Notes: generated by a model not told the origin, from the letters alone. A stretch of 64,000 bases of DNA from Beduinella massiliensis (GCF_900199405.1 NZ_LT963430.1:2387605-2451604), one strand, 5' to 3'; positions 37,894 to 51,276 are shown, numbered from the stretch's first letter. Numbers and translations are program-made.

Positions 37894-38364
37894 TTAAGCC
37901 TCCTTCTTACGTTTGGCAAGTTCCAAGATCATGCTGCGCAGCGTTCCCGCGCACAGCGCGTCCTTCATGCTCAGCGGCAGCGGCACGGCCTGCGGCGTCA
38001 GCGCCGCCGCCATCAGGTGCGCTTCCTCCTCCGTGACGATCTCCTCGCTTTGCAGCCTCGCTAAAATCCGCATGGCGTCCCCATGGGAAATCGATGTGCC
38101 GATCCGCTGGTAAATGGACTTGAGCAGGTCGTCCTTGTCGCTGCTCGCGATCCGCACGATGCGGATGTAGCCGCCCCCGCCCCGGCGGGATTCGATCACG
38201 TAACCGTGGTCGGGCGTAAATCGGGTCGCCAGCACGTAGTTGATTTGAGACGGCGCGCATTGAAAATGCTCGGCGAGCTCGTTGCGTTTGAGCTCTACCT
38301 GTGTGTCATCCTCTTCCATCAAAGCCTTGATGAAGGCCTCTATCGTATCACTAAGCGGTTTCAT
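37894..38364 (-). CDS. ctsR: CtsR, class III heat-shock repressor
   Basis: A 156-residue repressor. The winged helix-turn-helix (about residues 1-72) has VELKRNELAEHFQCAPSQINYVLATRF and the conserved wing GGGGYIRIVRI, whose Gly-rich loop acts as thermosensor in relatives. The C-terminal dimer/McsB-contact domain follows. It heads the operon and has its own operator in the promoter, so it should repress itself together with mcsA, mcsB and clpC. Confidence 0.96.
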   Translation of the reverse strand: MKPLSDTIEAFIKALMEEDDTQVELKRNELAEHFQCAPSQINYVLATRFTPDHGYVIESRRGGGGYIRIVRIASSDKDDLLKSIYQRIGTSISHGDAMRILARLQSEEIVTEEEAHLMAAALTPQAVPLPLSMKDALCAGTLRSMILELAKRKKEA

Positions 38365-38383
38365 GAGACCACCCCATCATCTT

Positions 38384-38430
38384 ATTGACCTACTTTGACT
38401 ATATTATACGCCGGAATCCGAATCCGTCAA
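38384..38430 (-). promoter_or_regulatory. Promoter with CtsR operator
   Basis: TTGACG (-35, 38425-38430) and TATAAT (-10, 38403-38408) with a 16-base spacer. Immediately downstream lies AGTCAAAGTAGGTCAAT (38384-38400), which matches the CtsR heptad repeat GGTCAAA-n3-GGTCAAA with one mismatch in each half. Its position over the transcription start fits autorepression. Confidence 0.85.
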
Positions 38431-38497
38431 GCGGTTCAGAAAAAATTTTGCTGTCAGTCCAAGGGAAAAGCAGGTGCATCCCTGGATAGGACTAAAA

Positions 38498-38529
38498 AAG
38501 CATCCTTCGGTGCAAAGCCCGGGATGCTT
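38498..38529 (-). terminator. Hairpin terminator after the nucleotide-sugar dehydrogenase gene
   Basis: The arms AAGCATCC and GGATGCTT are followed by TTTTTAG on the minus strand, 60 bases downstream of the stop. Confidence 0.8.
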
Positions 38530-38588
38530 CTGGCAGGTTCAAACAAATACAGACCGCGCAGTTCAGGTCGGAAGGCTGGCGCTCGCCT

Positions 38589-39908
<1,320 letters not shown>

Positions 39909-40043
39909 CCTGTTTCCTCCCGCTCGTTTGAATGCAAGGGCGGCTGAGCGAGGATCGCACTGTCCATCGCGCCGCCTAAAGTGAATATCCATGAACGCGT
40001 TCACGCTCGACAGGTTTTCCCTGTTTTCGTACAATACGTTCAA

Positions 40044-40072
40044 ATTATAACATTTTCATCGGCCTACCGCAA
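40044..40072 (-). promoter_or_regulatory. Promoter of the nucleotide-sugar dehydrogenase gene
   Basis: TTGCGG (-35) and TATAAT (-10) with a 17-base spacer on the minus strand. The leader is about 130 bases and contains a 12-bp perfect palindrome at 39992-40003. Confidence 0.6.
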
Positions 40073-40104
40073 GAGCGGTCCGCTTTTCGTTCAGACGCAG
40101 AAGA

Positions 40105-40126
40105 GGCCGTGCGTTTCCGCACGGCC
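40105..40126 (-). terminator. Terminator of the ATP synthase operon
   Basis: The 9-bp arms GGCCGTGCG and CGCACGGCC with a four-base loop, 10 bases past the atpC stop, are followed by TCTTCT on the minus strand. Confidence 0.75.
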
Positions 40127-40136
40127 CCCTGCCTGC

Positions 40137-41977
<1,841 letters not shown>

Positions 41978-41983
41978 TCAATT

Positions 41984-42841
41984 TTACTGTTCTGCGCCCG
42001 CGACGATCTCGGTGATCTCCTGCGTGATCGCGCCCTGACGCGCGCGGTTATAGCGCAGGCTCAAATCCTCGATCATGTCGCCCGCGTTCTTGCTCGCCGC
42101 GTCCATCGCGGTGCGCCGGGCGCCCATTTCACTGGCAACCGACTCGCAAAGCGCGCTATAGATCACACCCGCCACGTAGTTGGGCATGATGGCGTCAAAA
42201 ATTTCTCCGCTGTCCGGCTCGTATGTGATGAGCATGCGCGCCTTTTGCGGCCCTTCTTCCATAGGCTCCTGCTTGGCAAGCGGCAGCAGCGGCAGAATGT
42301 GCGGCGTCTGCGTCAGCATGGACACAAACCGCGTAAAGGCGACGCAAATGCGGTCGTATTCACCGTGCTTGAATCCCTCGGTGAGCATCTGCGCCATCGC
42401 AAAGCAATCGCCCACGCTCACGTCTTCCGCCACCGCGTAGGCGTGCGTCAGGCTCTCTATGCCCCGCCTGTCAAAAAACTCAACCGCCTTCTTGCCGATC
42501 GGCAGCACGCAAGCCTCGCTTCCGTCTATCGCGCCCATCACCTCTTTGAAGATGTTGGCGTTGTAGCCGCCCGCCAGCCCGCGGTCGCCCGCGATGACCA
42601 CGTAGCAGGTCTTTCGGTTCTTTGATTCCGCTACGTAAGGCGACGTAAGCTCGGTGTTGAGCCTCGCGATCTGCACCAGGTTGTCATACAGGATCTCGAA
42701 ATACGGACGGCTTTTTTCCATCCGCTCGCGCGCACGCCGCAACTTGGAAGAGGCCACCAATTCCATCGCCTTGGTGATCTGCATGGTGCTTTCCACGCTC
42801 TTAATGCGCAGCTTGATATCCTTCATGGAGGCTCCGGCCAT
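41984..42841 (-). CDS. atpG: ATP synthase gamma subunit
   Basis: The 285-residue rotary shaft of F1. The N-terminal helix (DIKLRIKSVESTMQITKAMELVA in outline, residues about 8-30) and the C-terminal helix ending NRARQGAITQEITEIV form the antiparallel coiled coil that turns within alpha3beta3. The middle Rossmann-like domain (AGDRGLAGGYNANIF) is conserved. The start at 42841 has GGGGGG 6 bases upstream. Confidence 0.97.
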   Translation of the reverse strand: MAGASMKDIKLRIKSVESTMQITKAMELVASSKLRRARERMEKSRPYFEILYDNLVQIARLNTELTSPYVAESKNRKTCYVVIAGDRGLAGGYNANIFKEVMGAIDGSEACVLPIGKKAVEFFDRRGIESLTHAYAVAEDVSVGDCFAMAQMLTEGFKHGEYDRICVAFTRFVSMLTQTPHILPLLPLAKQEPMEEGPQKARMLITYEPDSGEIFDAIMPNYVAGVIYSALCESVASEMGARRTAMDAASKNAGDMIEDLSLRYNRARQGAITQEITEIVAGAEQ

Positions 42842-42854
42842 CGTTCAGCCCCCC

Positions 42855-44393
<1,539 letters not shown>

Positions 44394-44402
44394 CTATGGG
44401 GC

Positions 44403-44942
44403 TCACTGAACGGCCGTGAGCAGCGCGCTTCTGATCTGCTCCAGCCTGCCCTGAACGCTGTTGTCATAGCGCTTGCCGTTCATCTCAAGGCGGATGCCGC
44501 CGATCAGCGCGGGATTGACGCGCTCTTTGATCGCGACGCGCTTTCCGGTGACGGCGTTCAGGCGCTCCGTAAGTTTTGCGCGCAGCCCGGCCGAAAGGGG
44601 CACGGCGGAAGTCACGGTGGCTTCCACGATGCCGTTGTCCTCGTTGTAGCGCGCGCGATACTCCTCATAGCAGCCGGCAAGCTCGCCTATGGAGCCGCGT
44701 TCACACAGGATTTTTAGAAAGTTTAAGAGATAGAGGTGGATTTTCCCACGGAAACTCTCGTCTACAATCCGGACGCGTTCTTCCTTTGCCATGCCCAGAT
44801 TGGAGAGTAGGCGAACAAACGGGGGGTTTTCAGCAAACGCCTCCGTCAGCACGCGCAGTTCATCCAGCACGTCCTGCGAGATCCCCTCTTCCAGGCAGAG
44901 CGCGTACAGCGCGCCGCCGTATTCCTTCGCTGTCTCCGTCAC
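44403..44942 (-). CDS. atpH: ATP synthase delta subunit
   Basis: A 179-residue OSCP-type subunit that joins F1 to the peripheral stalk. The N-terminal helical bundle (about residues 1-105) is followed by the C-terminal domain with the conserved INPALIGGIRLEMNGKRYDNSVQGRL-type segment (NPALIGGIRL, then D-S-V-QGRL). The start is a GTG that overlaps the atpF stop by 4 bases. Confidence 0.95.
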   Translation of the reverse strand: MTETAKEYGGALYALCLEEGISQDVLDELRVLTEAFAENPPFVRLLSNLGMAKEERVRIVDESFRGKIHLYLLNFLKILCERGSIGELAGCYEEYRARYNEDNGIVEATVTSAVPLSAGLRAKLTERLNAVTGKRVAIKERVNPALIGGIRLEMNGKRYDNSVQGRLEQIRSALLTAVQ

Positions 44943-45445
44943 GACGCTTCACCAACGTTCCGGATGAAATCTTCGATGAAGGCCTCGTGATCCTTCGCAT
45001 CGACCTCGCGTTCGACCACCTTGGAGGCAATGTCCACCGCGATGCCGGAAAGTTCGTTTTTGACGTCCATAAACGCCTTTTTGCGCTCCTGCTCGATTTC
45101 CTGATCCGCCTTGTTCTTGAGCATCACAGCGCGTTCGCGCGCTTCACCGACGATCTCGTCGGAGCGCACCTGCGCGGTGCGCATGGCGTTTTGCACCAGA
45201 CCGTCTGCTTCTTCGCGCGCCGTAGCAAGCCGCTGCTCATATTCGCTCTTCAGCGCTTTGGCTCGGGCCTCTGCCTTGTCCGCTTCGCTGTACATTCCGT
45301 CGATCTCCGCTTGACGCTTATCCAGCACGGCCATCACGGGCTTGAAAAGAAACTTTTTTATGAGCGCGGTCAAGATCAGCAGGTTGCAAATCTGAAAGAT
45401 CAGGGTCCAGGGCGTTATGGAAATAAAATCCTGTACCTGTTGCAC
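44939..45445 (-). CDS. atpF: ATP synthase b subunit
   Basis: A 168-residue peripheral stalk subunit. An N-terminal membrane span (about residues 8-30, WTLIFQICNLLILTALIKKF) leads to a long charged coiled coil (about 38-150) that dimerises and meets delta. The start is GTG at 45445, with GGGAGGG just upstream. A single b-type gene is present, so the stalk is probably a homodimer. Confidence 0.95.
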   Translation of the reverse strand: MQQVQDFISITPWTLIFQICNLLILTALIKKFLFKPVMAVLDKRQAEIDGMYSEADKAEARAKALKSEYEQRLATAREEADGLVQNAMRTAQVRSDEIVGEARERAVMLKNKADQEIEQERKKAFMDVKNELSGIAVDIASKVVEREVDAKDHEAFIEDFIRNVGEAS

Positions 45446-45491
45446 TTCGTTCCCTCCCGCTTAGAGATAATCCCTCAAATCAGGGAATGGC

Positions 45492-45761
<270 letters not shown>

Positions 45762-45796
45762 TTAAGTGTTTAGATAATCTTTTTATTTCGCTTTAT

Positions 45797-46546
45797 TTAA
45801 CCCTCCTGCGCTGCCGACGAGATGTACATCATCGTCAGCATGCAGAAGATGAAAGCCTGAAGGAAACTGGAAAAGAGGTCGAAATAAACAGAGAGAATCG
45901 CCGGGATGCCGATCTGGAAGATCGGGACCATCCCCAGGATGTCGCCCAGGAAGCCGGGCAGCAGGCCCAGCACCATGTTCGAAAGACTCGCAAGCGCGCC
46001 GTACACGAGCGCCATGATGACGCCGCCGGAGGCGATGTTGCCGAAATGACGGAACGCCATCGAAATCGGCGTTGCGATCTCGCTGATGATGTTAAAGGGC
46101 GTCAGCACGAAGATCGGCTGCGTATAGCCCTTGAAATAGCCCAGCACGCCGTTCGTCTTTACCTTTGTGTAGGTGATCAGGACGAACACGAGCAGCGCCC
46201 ATCCCAGCAGGGTGGAGAGGTCCGACGTAGGCGCGTAGGCCCCTACGAGGCTTGAAAGACTGGAAACTGCCGAAAGCACGAAGATCGACGCGACAAAAGG
46301 CGTATAATAGGAGAAGGTCCCGCCCATGTTTCCGTCCACGAACTTGCGCGCGGTATTCACCAGAAACTCCGCGATGACCTGCCTGCGCGACGTCGCGTGC
46401 ACCTTAAGGCCGCGGGTGAGGAAGATACAGAGCCCCGTGACCAACAGGATGATGATCCACGTATTGACGACCGTCTCCGTGATCGGAATGCCGCCTAAAA
46501 CCGGTATCGTCCAGTAAATCCGGGCGCCCGTTACGCTCATATTCAT
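45797..46546 (-). CDS. atpB: ATP synthase a subunit
   Basis: The 249-residue stator channel of F0, with five to six membrane segments. The essential arginine is in the conserved SMAFRHFGNIASGG segment (Arg about 170), facing the c-ring carboxylate. It also has NIISEIATPISMAFR with the polar residues of the entry half-channel. The C-terminus (FDLFSSFLQAFIFCMLTMMYIS in outline) is typical. The ribosome binding site is weak (GGAATAATCG). It lies 3 bases after atpI. Confidence 0.94.
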   Translation of the reverse strand: MNMSVTGARIYWTIPVLGGIPITETVVNTWIIILLVTGLCIFLTRGLKVHATSRRQVIAEFLVNTARKFVDGNMGGTFSYYTPFVASIFVLSAVSSLSSLVGAYAPTSDLSTLLGWALLVFVLITYTKVKTNGVLGYFKGYTQPIFVLTPFNIISEIATPISMAFRHFGNIASGGVIMALVYGALASLSNMVLGLLPGFLGDILGMVPIFQIGIPAILSVYFDLFSSFLQAFIFCMLTMMYISSAAQEG

Positions 46547-46549
46547 CGA

Positions 46550-46948
46550 TTATTCCGCTTCCTTTCTCGCGGGCTTGTACTTGCCCATGATCTGCATGAT
46601 CCCGATGGTCACGCGCGGGAAGATGAGCGGCAGCACCGCAGCCACCCAATGAAATGCAGGCGTCGCCATTGCCAGGATCACGCAAAGCGCCATCACGAGC
46701 ATGCGCATGCTGTAGGAAAGCTGCATGATCTGCTTTGCCTTGTCGGGTTTTGCCGCAGCCTTCTGTACCGATAGACCGAGCGCAAAAAAATTGCCGACCG
46801 CGACAGTGAATCCCAGCAGCGCACCCGTCAAAACTGTCCAATGAAATTTGCCCAGAATTAAAAATATAAGGAGCATGATCGCGCAAAGCACGGCCGTGCC
46901 GAGCGCGATGTGCTTCGTCTCTTGAACCACCGCTTGCTGCGGCTTCAT
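46550..46948 (-). CDS. ATP synthase subunit I-like protein
   Basis: A 132-residue membrane protein with four hydrophobic segments, at the first position of the ATP synthase operon where atpI lies in other bacteria. AtpI assists c-ring assembly in Na+-type synthases and may carry Mg2+. Sequence resemblance is low, as usual for this family; the call rests on position, topology and length. The start MKPQQAVV is chosen because GGAGGGG lies 6 bases upstream; longer in-frame starts exist. Confidence 0.8.
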   Translation of the reverse strand: MKPQQAVVQETKHIALGTAVLCAIMLLIFLILGKFHWTVLTGALLGFTVAVGNFFALGLSVQKAAAKPDKAKQIMQLSYSMRMLVMALCVILAMATPAFHWVAAVLPLIFPRVTIGIMQIMGKYKPARKEAE

Positions 46949-47030
46949 CCACAACCCCTCCGTCATAAAGATTTCATACAGATTTCCGTCATACACACGC
47001 AAACTGCGCTATGAATCGCATTATAGTAAC

Positions 47031-47059
47031 ACTATACTGTCTGTGTGTCGATTTGTCAA
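47031..47059 (-). promoter_or_regulatory. Promoter of the ATP synthase operon
   Basis: TTGACA (-35) and TATAGT (-10) with a 17-base spacer on the minus strand, about 80 bases ahead of the first gene. A second TATAAT-like hexamer lies just downstream. Confidence 0.8.
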
Positions 47060-47100
47060 TGCTATTTTTGTCAATTTTGTCTCAGTCAACCACTTGTTTT

Positions 47101-47238
47101 TTATTCGACAATCTTTTCACAATAAACGTCCTCCTTGATCGCCATGATACGGCATTCTCCGCAAAATATACAGGGACAAAAAGACGTTGTTGTGCCAAAT
47201 GGAGGCCGTTTGACGGCGTCCATCCCCTCTTTGCACAT
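47101..47238 (-). CDS. Candidate Cys-rich small protein in the gap before the ATP synthase operon
   Basis: This is the only notable open frame in the gap between the GT2 gene and the ATP synthase promoter. From the first ATG it encodes 45 residues with five cysteines in FCPCIFCGECR and VYCEK, plus CWMCKEG at its beginning (one Cys before the ATG), giving CxxC, CxC and CxxC spacing like a zinc ribbon or small Fe-S protein. No good ribosome binding site or upstream start codon is present and the GT2 terminator directly precedes it, so it may be a gene remnant or chance. Confidence 0.3.
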   Translation of the reverse strand: MCKEGMDAVKRPPFGTTTSFCPCIFCGECRIMAIKEDVYCEKIVE

Positions 47239-47268
47239 CCAGCAGCGACCGTCTTTCGGACAAAAAAA

Positions 47269-47285
47269 GAGAGGCCGCGCCTCTC
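47269..47285 (-). terminator. Terminator of the GT2 gene
   Basis: The 7-bp arms GAGAGGC and GCCTCTC with a 3-base loop are followed by TTTTTTT on the minus strand, 8 bases after the stop. Confidence 0.85.
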
Positions 47286-47292
47286 CAGCAAA

Positions 47293-48549
47293 TCATTCCC
47301 GTATTTCCTGTACGTTCTTTTGGACGGTGTGCGCAATCGGTTCCCATGTTACGTGCTTAAACAATGCGGCAATCGCGATGGGAACGTAGGTAAACATGAA
47401 AACAGGAAACGTGAACAGATACAAAATCTTTTTATACCCGGCGCAGTGAATCTGCCTCCACTCGGTGATCGTCGTCACAAGGCCAAAGAGAAACAGCGAC
47501 AGGTAAACGCCTGCAACCGTGATGAAAGCTTCCTGCCCGGCCGCCGCGACGACCTCCGGCATCTTCGCAGCAAATCCGTAGACGCAGAAGGCCAGGTTCG
47601 CCGCGATGGTGGTCAGCGTCAGCAGCGTCGCCGGGGCGATGGTCATCAGCATGTCGTAGCACTGAAAACTGCGCTGCTTTACGCAGCCGCCGACGAGCGC
47701 CCGACCGTAACGGGCGAACACCTGATAAAACCCCTTCGCCCAGCGCATTCGCTGTTTCCAGGAAGAGCGGAAATCCTGCGGCTGCTCGTCATAGACGATC
47801 GCGCGCTCGCAGTAGCCAATCACCTCTCCCCTGATGGCGCTGTCGATGGAAAACTCGATATCCTCCGTCAGCAGGTGGTGCTTCCAGCCCCCGTTTCGCT
47901 CGATCACACGGCTGGAGACGAGAAAACCCGTGCCGGAGATCGCGCAGCTCGTGTGCAGGCTCATCCTCGCCCCGTTCAGGTATTGGGATTCGCGCAGAAA
48001 CCAGAGCGCATACCCGGCCGATATCCAGTTCGTACCGTAGTTTTTAGAATTCCGGTAGCTGGTAATAACGCCGTACCCCTGATCGAACGTCTTGTTCATT
48101 TCATGGACATAGTTTTCGTCCAGCACGTTGTCCGCGTCGAAGACCATGTACGCCTCGTAATGCCGAATGCCCACGCTTCTGCGGATCTGGCCAAATGCAT
48201 AGTCCAGCGCATATCCCTTGCCGACCTGTCGGCGGTTGGCTCGCTCAAAGACGGTCGCGCCGTATTTTCGCGCAATACGCGCGGTGTTGTCGTCGCAGTT
48301 ATCCGCCACGACGTATACGTCGATCAGTTCTCTGGGATAACGCTGATTTCTGATGCTTCGCAGCAGTTCGCCGATGACCTTTTCTTCGTTGCGCGCGGAA
48401 ATGAGAATGGCGAACTTGTGCTGTTTTTGGGCCGGATGATCCTTTTGTTTCTTGACAAAACGCACCACAATGTATGCGATTTGATAAAAGTAGCAAAGAA
48501 GGAACAGGCACAAGATGATCAGATTAAACCTTTCCATAAATGGAATCAT
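47293..48549 (-). CDS. GT2-family membrane glycosyltransferase
   Basis: A 418-residue processive-type glycosyltransferase. An N-terminal membrane segment (about residues 5-27) precedes the GT-A domain (about 45-290). That domain has ISARNEE, DVYVVADNCDD, the metal-binding DADN (about 137-140), TEDIEFS and the acceptor/processivity motif QRMRW. Three to four C-terminal membrane segments follow (about 310-400). The layout is close to cellulose/hyaluronan synthase-like and N-acetylglucosaminyltransferase proteins. AAGGAG precedes the ATG. It is a single gene with its own promoter and terminator; donor and product are unknown. Confidence 0.9.
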   Translation of the reverse strand: MIPFMERFNLIILCLFLLCYFYQIAYIVVRFVKKQKDHPAQKQHKFAILISARNEEKVIGELLRSIRNQRYPRELIDVYVVADNCDDNTARIARKYGATVFERANRRQVGKGYALDYAFGQIRRSVGIRHYEAYMVFDADNVLDENYVHEMNKTFDQGYGVITSYRNSKNYGTNWISAGYALWFLRESQYLNGARMSLHTSCAISGTGFLVSSRVIERNGGWKHHLLTEDIEFSIDSAIRGEVIGYCERAIVYDEQPQDFRSSWKQRMRWAKGFYQVFARYGRALVGGCVKQRSFQCYDMLMTIAPATLLTLTTIAANLAFCVYGFAAKMPEVVAAAGQEAFITVAGVYLSLFLFGLVTTITEWRQIHCAGYKKILYLFTFPVFMFTYVPIAIAALFKHVTWEPIAHTVQKNVQEIRE

Positions 48550-48634
48550 CGAATTTCTCCTTCTATCCAGGCAGCGCACTCCACCGCGTGCAGTCAAAGG
48601 CTCCGTATTCTCATCTTATTCCGGAATGAAGGCA

Positions 48635-48664
48635 AGTATAGCATGCGCACAAAAGAAATGTCAT
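48635..48664 (-). promoter_or_regulatory. Promoter of the GT2 gene
   Basis: ATGACA (-35) and TATACT (-10) with an 18-base spacer on the minus strand, about 85 bases upstream of the ATG. Confidence 0.55.
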
Positions 48665-48748
48665 CGGCTGTGCTCATAGCTTTCGATCCATTGTTTTGTC
48701 CGCTTTGTGGTATATAACGGATTTGCTGGCTGGATTCTTCCAAAAAAA

Positions 48749-48768
48749 TACCGCCCACAAGGGCGGTA
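48749..48768 (-). terminator. Terminator of the rpiB-upp operon
   Basis: The 8-bp arms TACCGCCC and GGGCGGTA with a 4-base loop are followed by seven T on the minus strand, 16 bases past the upp stop. Confidence 0.9.
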
Positions 48769-48784
48769 AAGAGAATTCCCCGAT

Positions 48785-49414
48785 TTATTTGGTTCCGAAG
48801 AGCCGGTCGCCCGCGTCTCCGAGGCCCGGTACGATGTAGCCGTGATCGTTGAGCTTTTCGTCTACGGAGGCTACGAAGATATCCACATCCGGATGGTCGC
48901 GCTGAATGCGCGCAATTCCTTCCGGCGCGGCGATCAGGCATTCAAGCTTGATGCTCTTGCAGCCGCGTTTCTTGATGAACGAAATCGCGGCGGAGGCGGA
49001 GCCGCCCGTCGCCAGCATGGGATCGACGACAATCAGGTCGCGTTCTTCCACGTCCGCCGGCAGCTTGCAGTAATACTCGACCGGCTCCAGCGTGTTCGGG
49101 TCGCGGTACAGGCCGATGTGACCGACCTTCGCTGCGGGCACGAGGCTCATGATGCCGTCGACCATGCCGAGGCCCGCACGCAGAATCGGAACGACCGCAA
49201 GCTTCTTACCGCTGATGACCTTCGTCTTGGCCCGGCACACGGGCGTTTCAATTTCGACCTCCTTGAGGGGCAGATCGCGCGTCACCTCGTAGGCCATGAG
49301 CATGGAGATTTCCTCGAGCAGCTCGCGGAAATCCTTTGTGCCGGTCTCACGGTCGCGCATGAGCGAAACCTTGTGCTGAATCAGGGGGTGATCCATTACG
49401 TGAAGCGTAGACAT
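48785..49414 (-). CDS. upp: Uracil phosphoribosyltransferase
   Basis: A 209-residue enzyme that makes UMP from uracil and PRPP in pyrimidine salvage. The PRPP-binding motif is [15 protein letters not shown] (residues about 128-142) and the uracil site is [13 protein letters not shown] near the C-terminus. Also present are the conserved [12 protein letters not shown] start and [15 protein letters not shown] precedes the ATG. It lies 15 bases after rpiB and ends in a strong terminator. Confidence 0.97.
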   Translation of the reverse strand: MSTLHVMDHPLIQHKVSLMRDRETGTKDFRELLEEISMLMAYEVTRDLPLKEVEIETPVCRAKTKVISGKKLAVVPILRAGLGMVDGIMSLVPAAKVGHIGLYRDPNTLEPVEYYCKLPADVEERDLIVVDPMLATGGSASAAISFIKKRGCKSIKLECLIAAPEGIARIQRDHPDVDIFVASVDEKLNDHGYIVPGLGDAGDRLFGTK

Positions 49415-49429
49415 CTATGTGGTCCTCCT

Positions 49430-49882
49430 TCAATATGATCCATTCTCTTCGCGCTCCAGCGCGGTCATCATATCCACGCGGCGCTGATGGCGTCCGCCCT
49501 CAAACGACGCGTTCAGCCATGCGTTCAACACGTCCACCGCCAGCCCGGGCCCGATGACGCGCTCGCCCATGCAAAGGATGTTAGCGTCGTTATGCATGCG
49601 CGTCATCCGCGCAGAAAAAACGTCGTGGCACACCGCCGCCCGGACGCCATGCACCTTGTTCGCCGCGATTGACATGCCAATGCCCGTACCGCAGATCAGA
49701 ATTCCGCGTTCGCATTCACCCGACGCGACGGCTTTCGCGACCTTTTCAGCGACGGCCGGATAGTCGGCCGCTTCGCCCGTATACGTTCCCTCGTCTTTAT
49801 ACACGATTCCCCTGCGATCCAGCTCTTCCATCAAGGTCTTCTTTAAATGATAGCCGGCGTGATCGCTGCCGATAGAAAGCAC
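49430..49882 (-). CDS. rpiB: Ribose-5-phosphate isomerase B
   Basis: A 150-residue RpiB-type isomerase interconverting ribose 5-phosphate and ribulose 5-phosphate. Marks are IGSDHAGYHLKK (residues about 4-15), YPAVAEKVAKAV and the active-site region GILICGTGIGMSIAANKVHGVRAA, whose Cys is the base in this family. The HNDANILCMGERVIG segment is conserved. The start is GTG at 49882, preceded by GGAGGG; no ATG is available. It is the first gene of rpiB-upp, and its product leads to PRPP, the upp substrate. Confidence 0.96.
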   Translation of the reverse strand: MLSIGSDHAGYHLKKTLMEELDRRGIVYKDEGTYTGEAADYPAVAEKVAKAVASGECERGILICGTGIGMSIAANKVHGVRAAVCHDVFSARMTRMHNDANILCMGERVIGPGLAVDVLNAWLNASFEGGRHQRRVDMMTALEREENGSY

Positions 49883-49999
49883 GATGCAATCCCTCCATGT
49901 TTTACTTCACAGATTATTATACACGCCCCTCGTCGGCAACACAACGTTTTTTCGACAAGTCCTTCACATTTGGCGCGGTTTTGGGCGATTTTAGCTGTC

Positions 50000-50028
50000 T
50001 TGACACACCCCTCCCGCCGCCTTATAAT
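50000..50028 (+). promoter_or_regulatory. Near-consensus promoter of lgt-pncB
   Basis: TTGACA (-35) and TATAAT (-10) with a 17-base spacer. The 90-base leader to the lgt ATG holds a hairpin (CCGGAT/ATCCGG, about 50053-50070) and a second GC-rich stem. Confidence 0.85.
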
Positions 50029-50121
50029 GGGAAAGAATCAGATCAGAACCGGATCGGACTATCCGGAAGATATGCCGCGCATCCGCGCCGCCGTCGCGCG
50101 GGATCATAAGGAGGAAACGAC

Positions 50122-51276
50122 ATGCTCAGCCGTCCACCGCTCGACCGGATTGCCTTCTTGGGCATTTCCTGGTATAGCCTTTTCATCGTCACCGGCGTCG
50201 TCCTGGGCATCCTGCTCGCGACGCGCGAGGAAAAACGCCTGGGGCTTCCCAAGGACACGACGATCGACTTTGCCATTCTCGCGATTCCGCTCGCATTGGT
50301 GGGGGCGCGTCTCTATTACGTGCTCTTTCAGTGGGATTCCTTTTCGGAGGATCTGCTCAGCATCTTCGACATCCGCAGCGGCGGCCTCGCCATTTATGGC
50401 GGCGTGCTCGGCGGCCTGCTTGCGGCTTGGCTCGTATCCAAGCGCAAGCAGATCGCCTTATCCTCTATTCTGGACATCGTCGCCCCCTCCCTCGTGCTCG
50501 GACAGGCTATCGGCCGCTGGGGCAACTACTTCAATATGGAGGCCTATGGTTTCCGTCTTTCGGATCCTGCGCTGCAATTCTTCCCCTTCGCTGTAGAAAT
50601 CCCCGTTGGCAGCGTATGGTACTGGCACATGGCGACCTTTTTCTATGAGTTCTGCTGGAATCTCGCCGTCTTTGCGCTCCTGATGGGCATTCGGCATTTT
50701 ACGCGCAAAAAGGGCGACGTCTTCTGTTTTTATCTGCTGCTCTACTGCGCGGGACGGACGGTAATCGAAGGCATGCGCGAAGACAGTCTGACGTTCATCA
50801 ACGAATTCGTCCGCGTCTCTCAAATCCTGAGCGCGCTGGCCTGCGTCGCCATCGTAATTGTCTTTTATTTGAGGCTCAAACACAAGACACAGCCTTTTTA
50901 CCTTCTGCCCATCGCCGCGACGGTGCTCGCGCTCGCCGGCTGCTTTATCGGCGAGTTCGAGCGCGGCGCCTACGCGAATCTTTTCACGGCGGCACAGATC
51001 ATCATGCTCGCGCTCCTCGTCTGCCAGATTGCGCTTTGCGTCCTGTGCTTTATAAATGCGCGCCGGCGAAAGCTCAAAAACCTCGTGCCGCTCACCGTCG
51101 CCTCCCTTTTCACGCTCGGCATCCTGCTCTCCGGTCTCGGTCGGGCGGATGCAAACAACCAGCTCTTCGTCTCCTGGCGGCAGATCGCCTGCATGCTTCA
51201 AATGATTGCCAGCGGCATGCTGCTCTATCCGTTTCGCAGGCAGTCCCCGGCCCCCGCGCGAGCCGAACACCGATAA
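50122..51276 (+). CDS. lgt: Prolipoprotein diacylglyceryl transferase with a C-terminal membrane extension
   Basis: A 384-residue enzyme that attaches diacylglycerol to the lipobox cysteine of prolipoproteins. The signature GRWGNYFNMEAYG (residues about 132-144) is intact, and SGGLAIYGGVLGG (about 88-100) is the catalytic loop, with Tyr where E. coli has His. Typical Gram-positive Lgt has about 270 residues; the last 115 here form extra membrane segments (about 265-285, 290-320, 325-345) plus a basic tail. AGGAGG precedes the ATG. It shares a promoter with the nicotinate phosphoribosyltransferase gene. Confidence 0.93.
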   Translation: MLSRPPLDRIAFLGISWYSLFIVTGVVLGILLATREEKRLGLPKDTTIDFAILAIPLALVGARLYYVLFQWDSFSEDLLSIFDIRSGGLAIYGGVLGGLLAAWLVSKRKQIALSSILDIVAPSLVLGQAIGRWGNYFNMEAYGFRLSDPALQFFPFAVEIPVGSVWYWHMATFFYEFCWNLAVFALLMGIRHFTRKKGDVFCFYLLLYCAGRTVIEGMREDSLTFINEFVRVSQILSALACVAIVIVFYLRLKHKTQPFYLLPIAATVLALAGCFIGEFERGAYANLFTAAQIIMLALLVCQIALCVLCFINARRRKLKNLVPLTVASLFTLGILLSGLGRADANNQLFVSWRQIACMLQMIASGMLLYPFRRQSPAPARAEHR

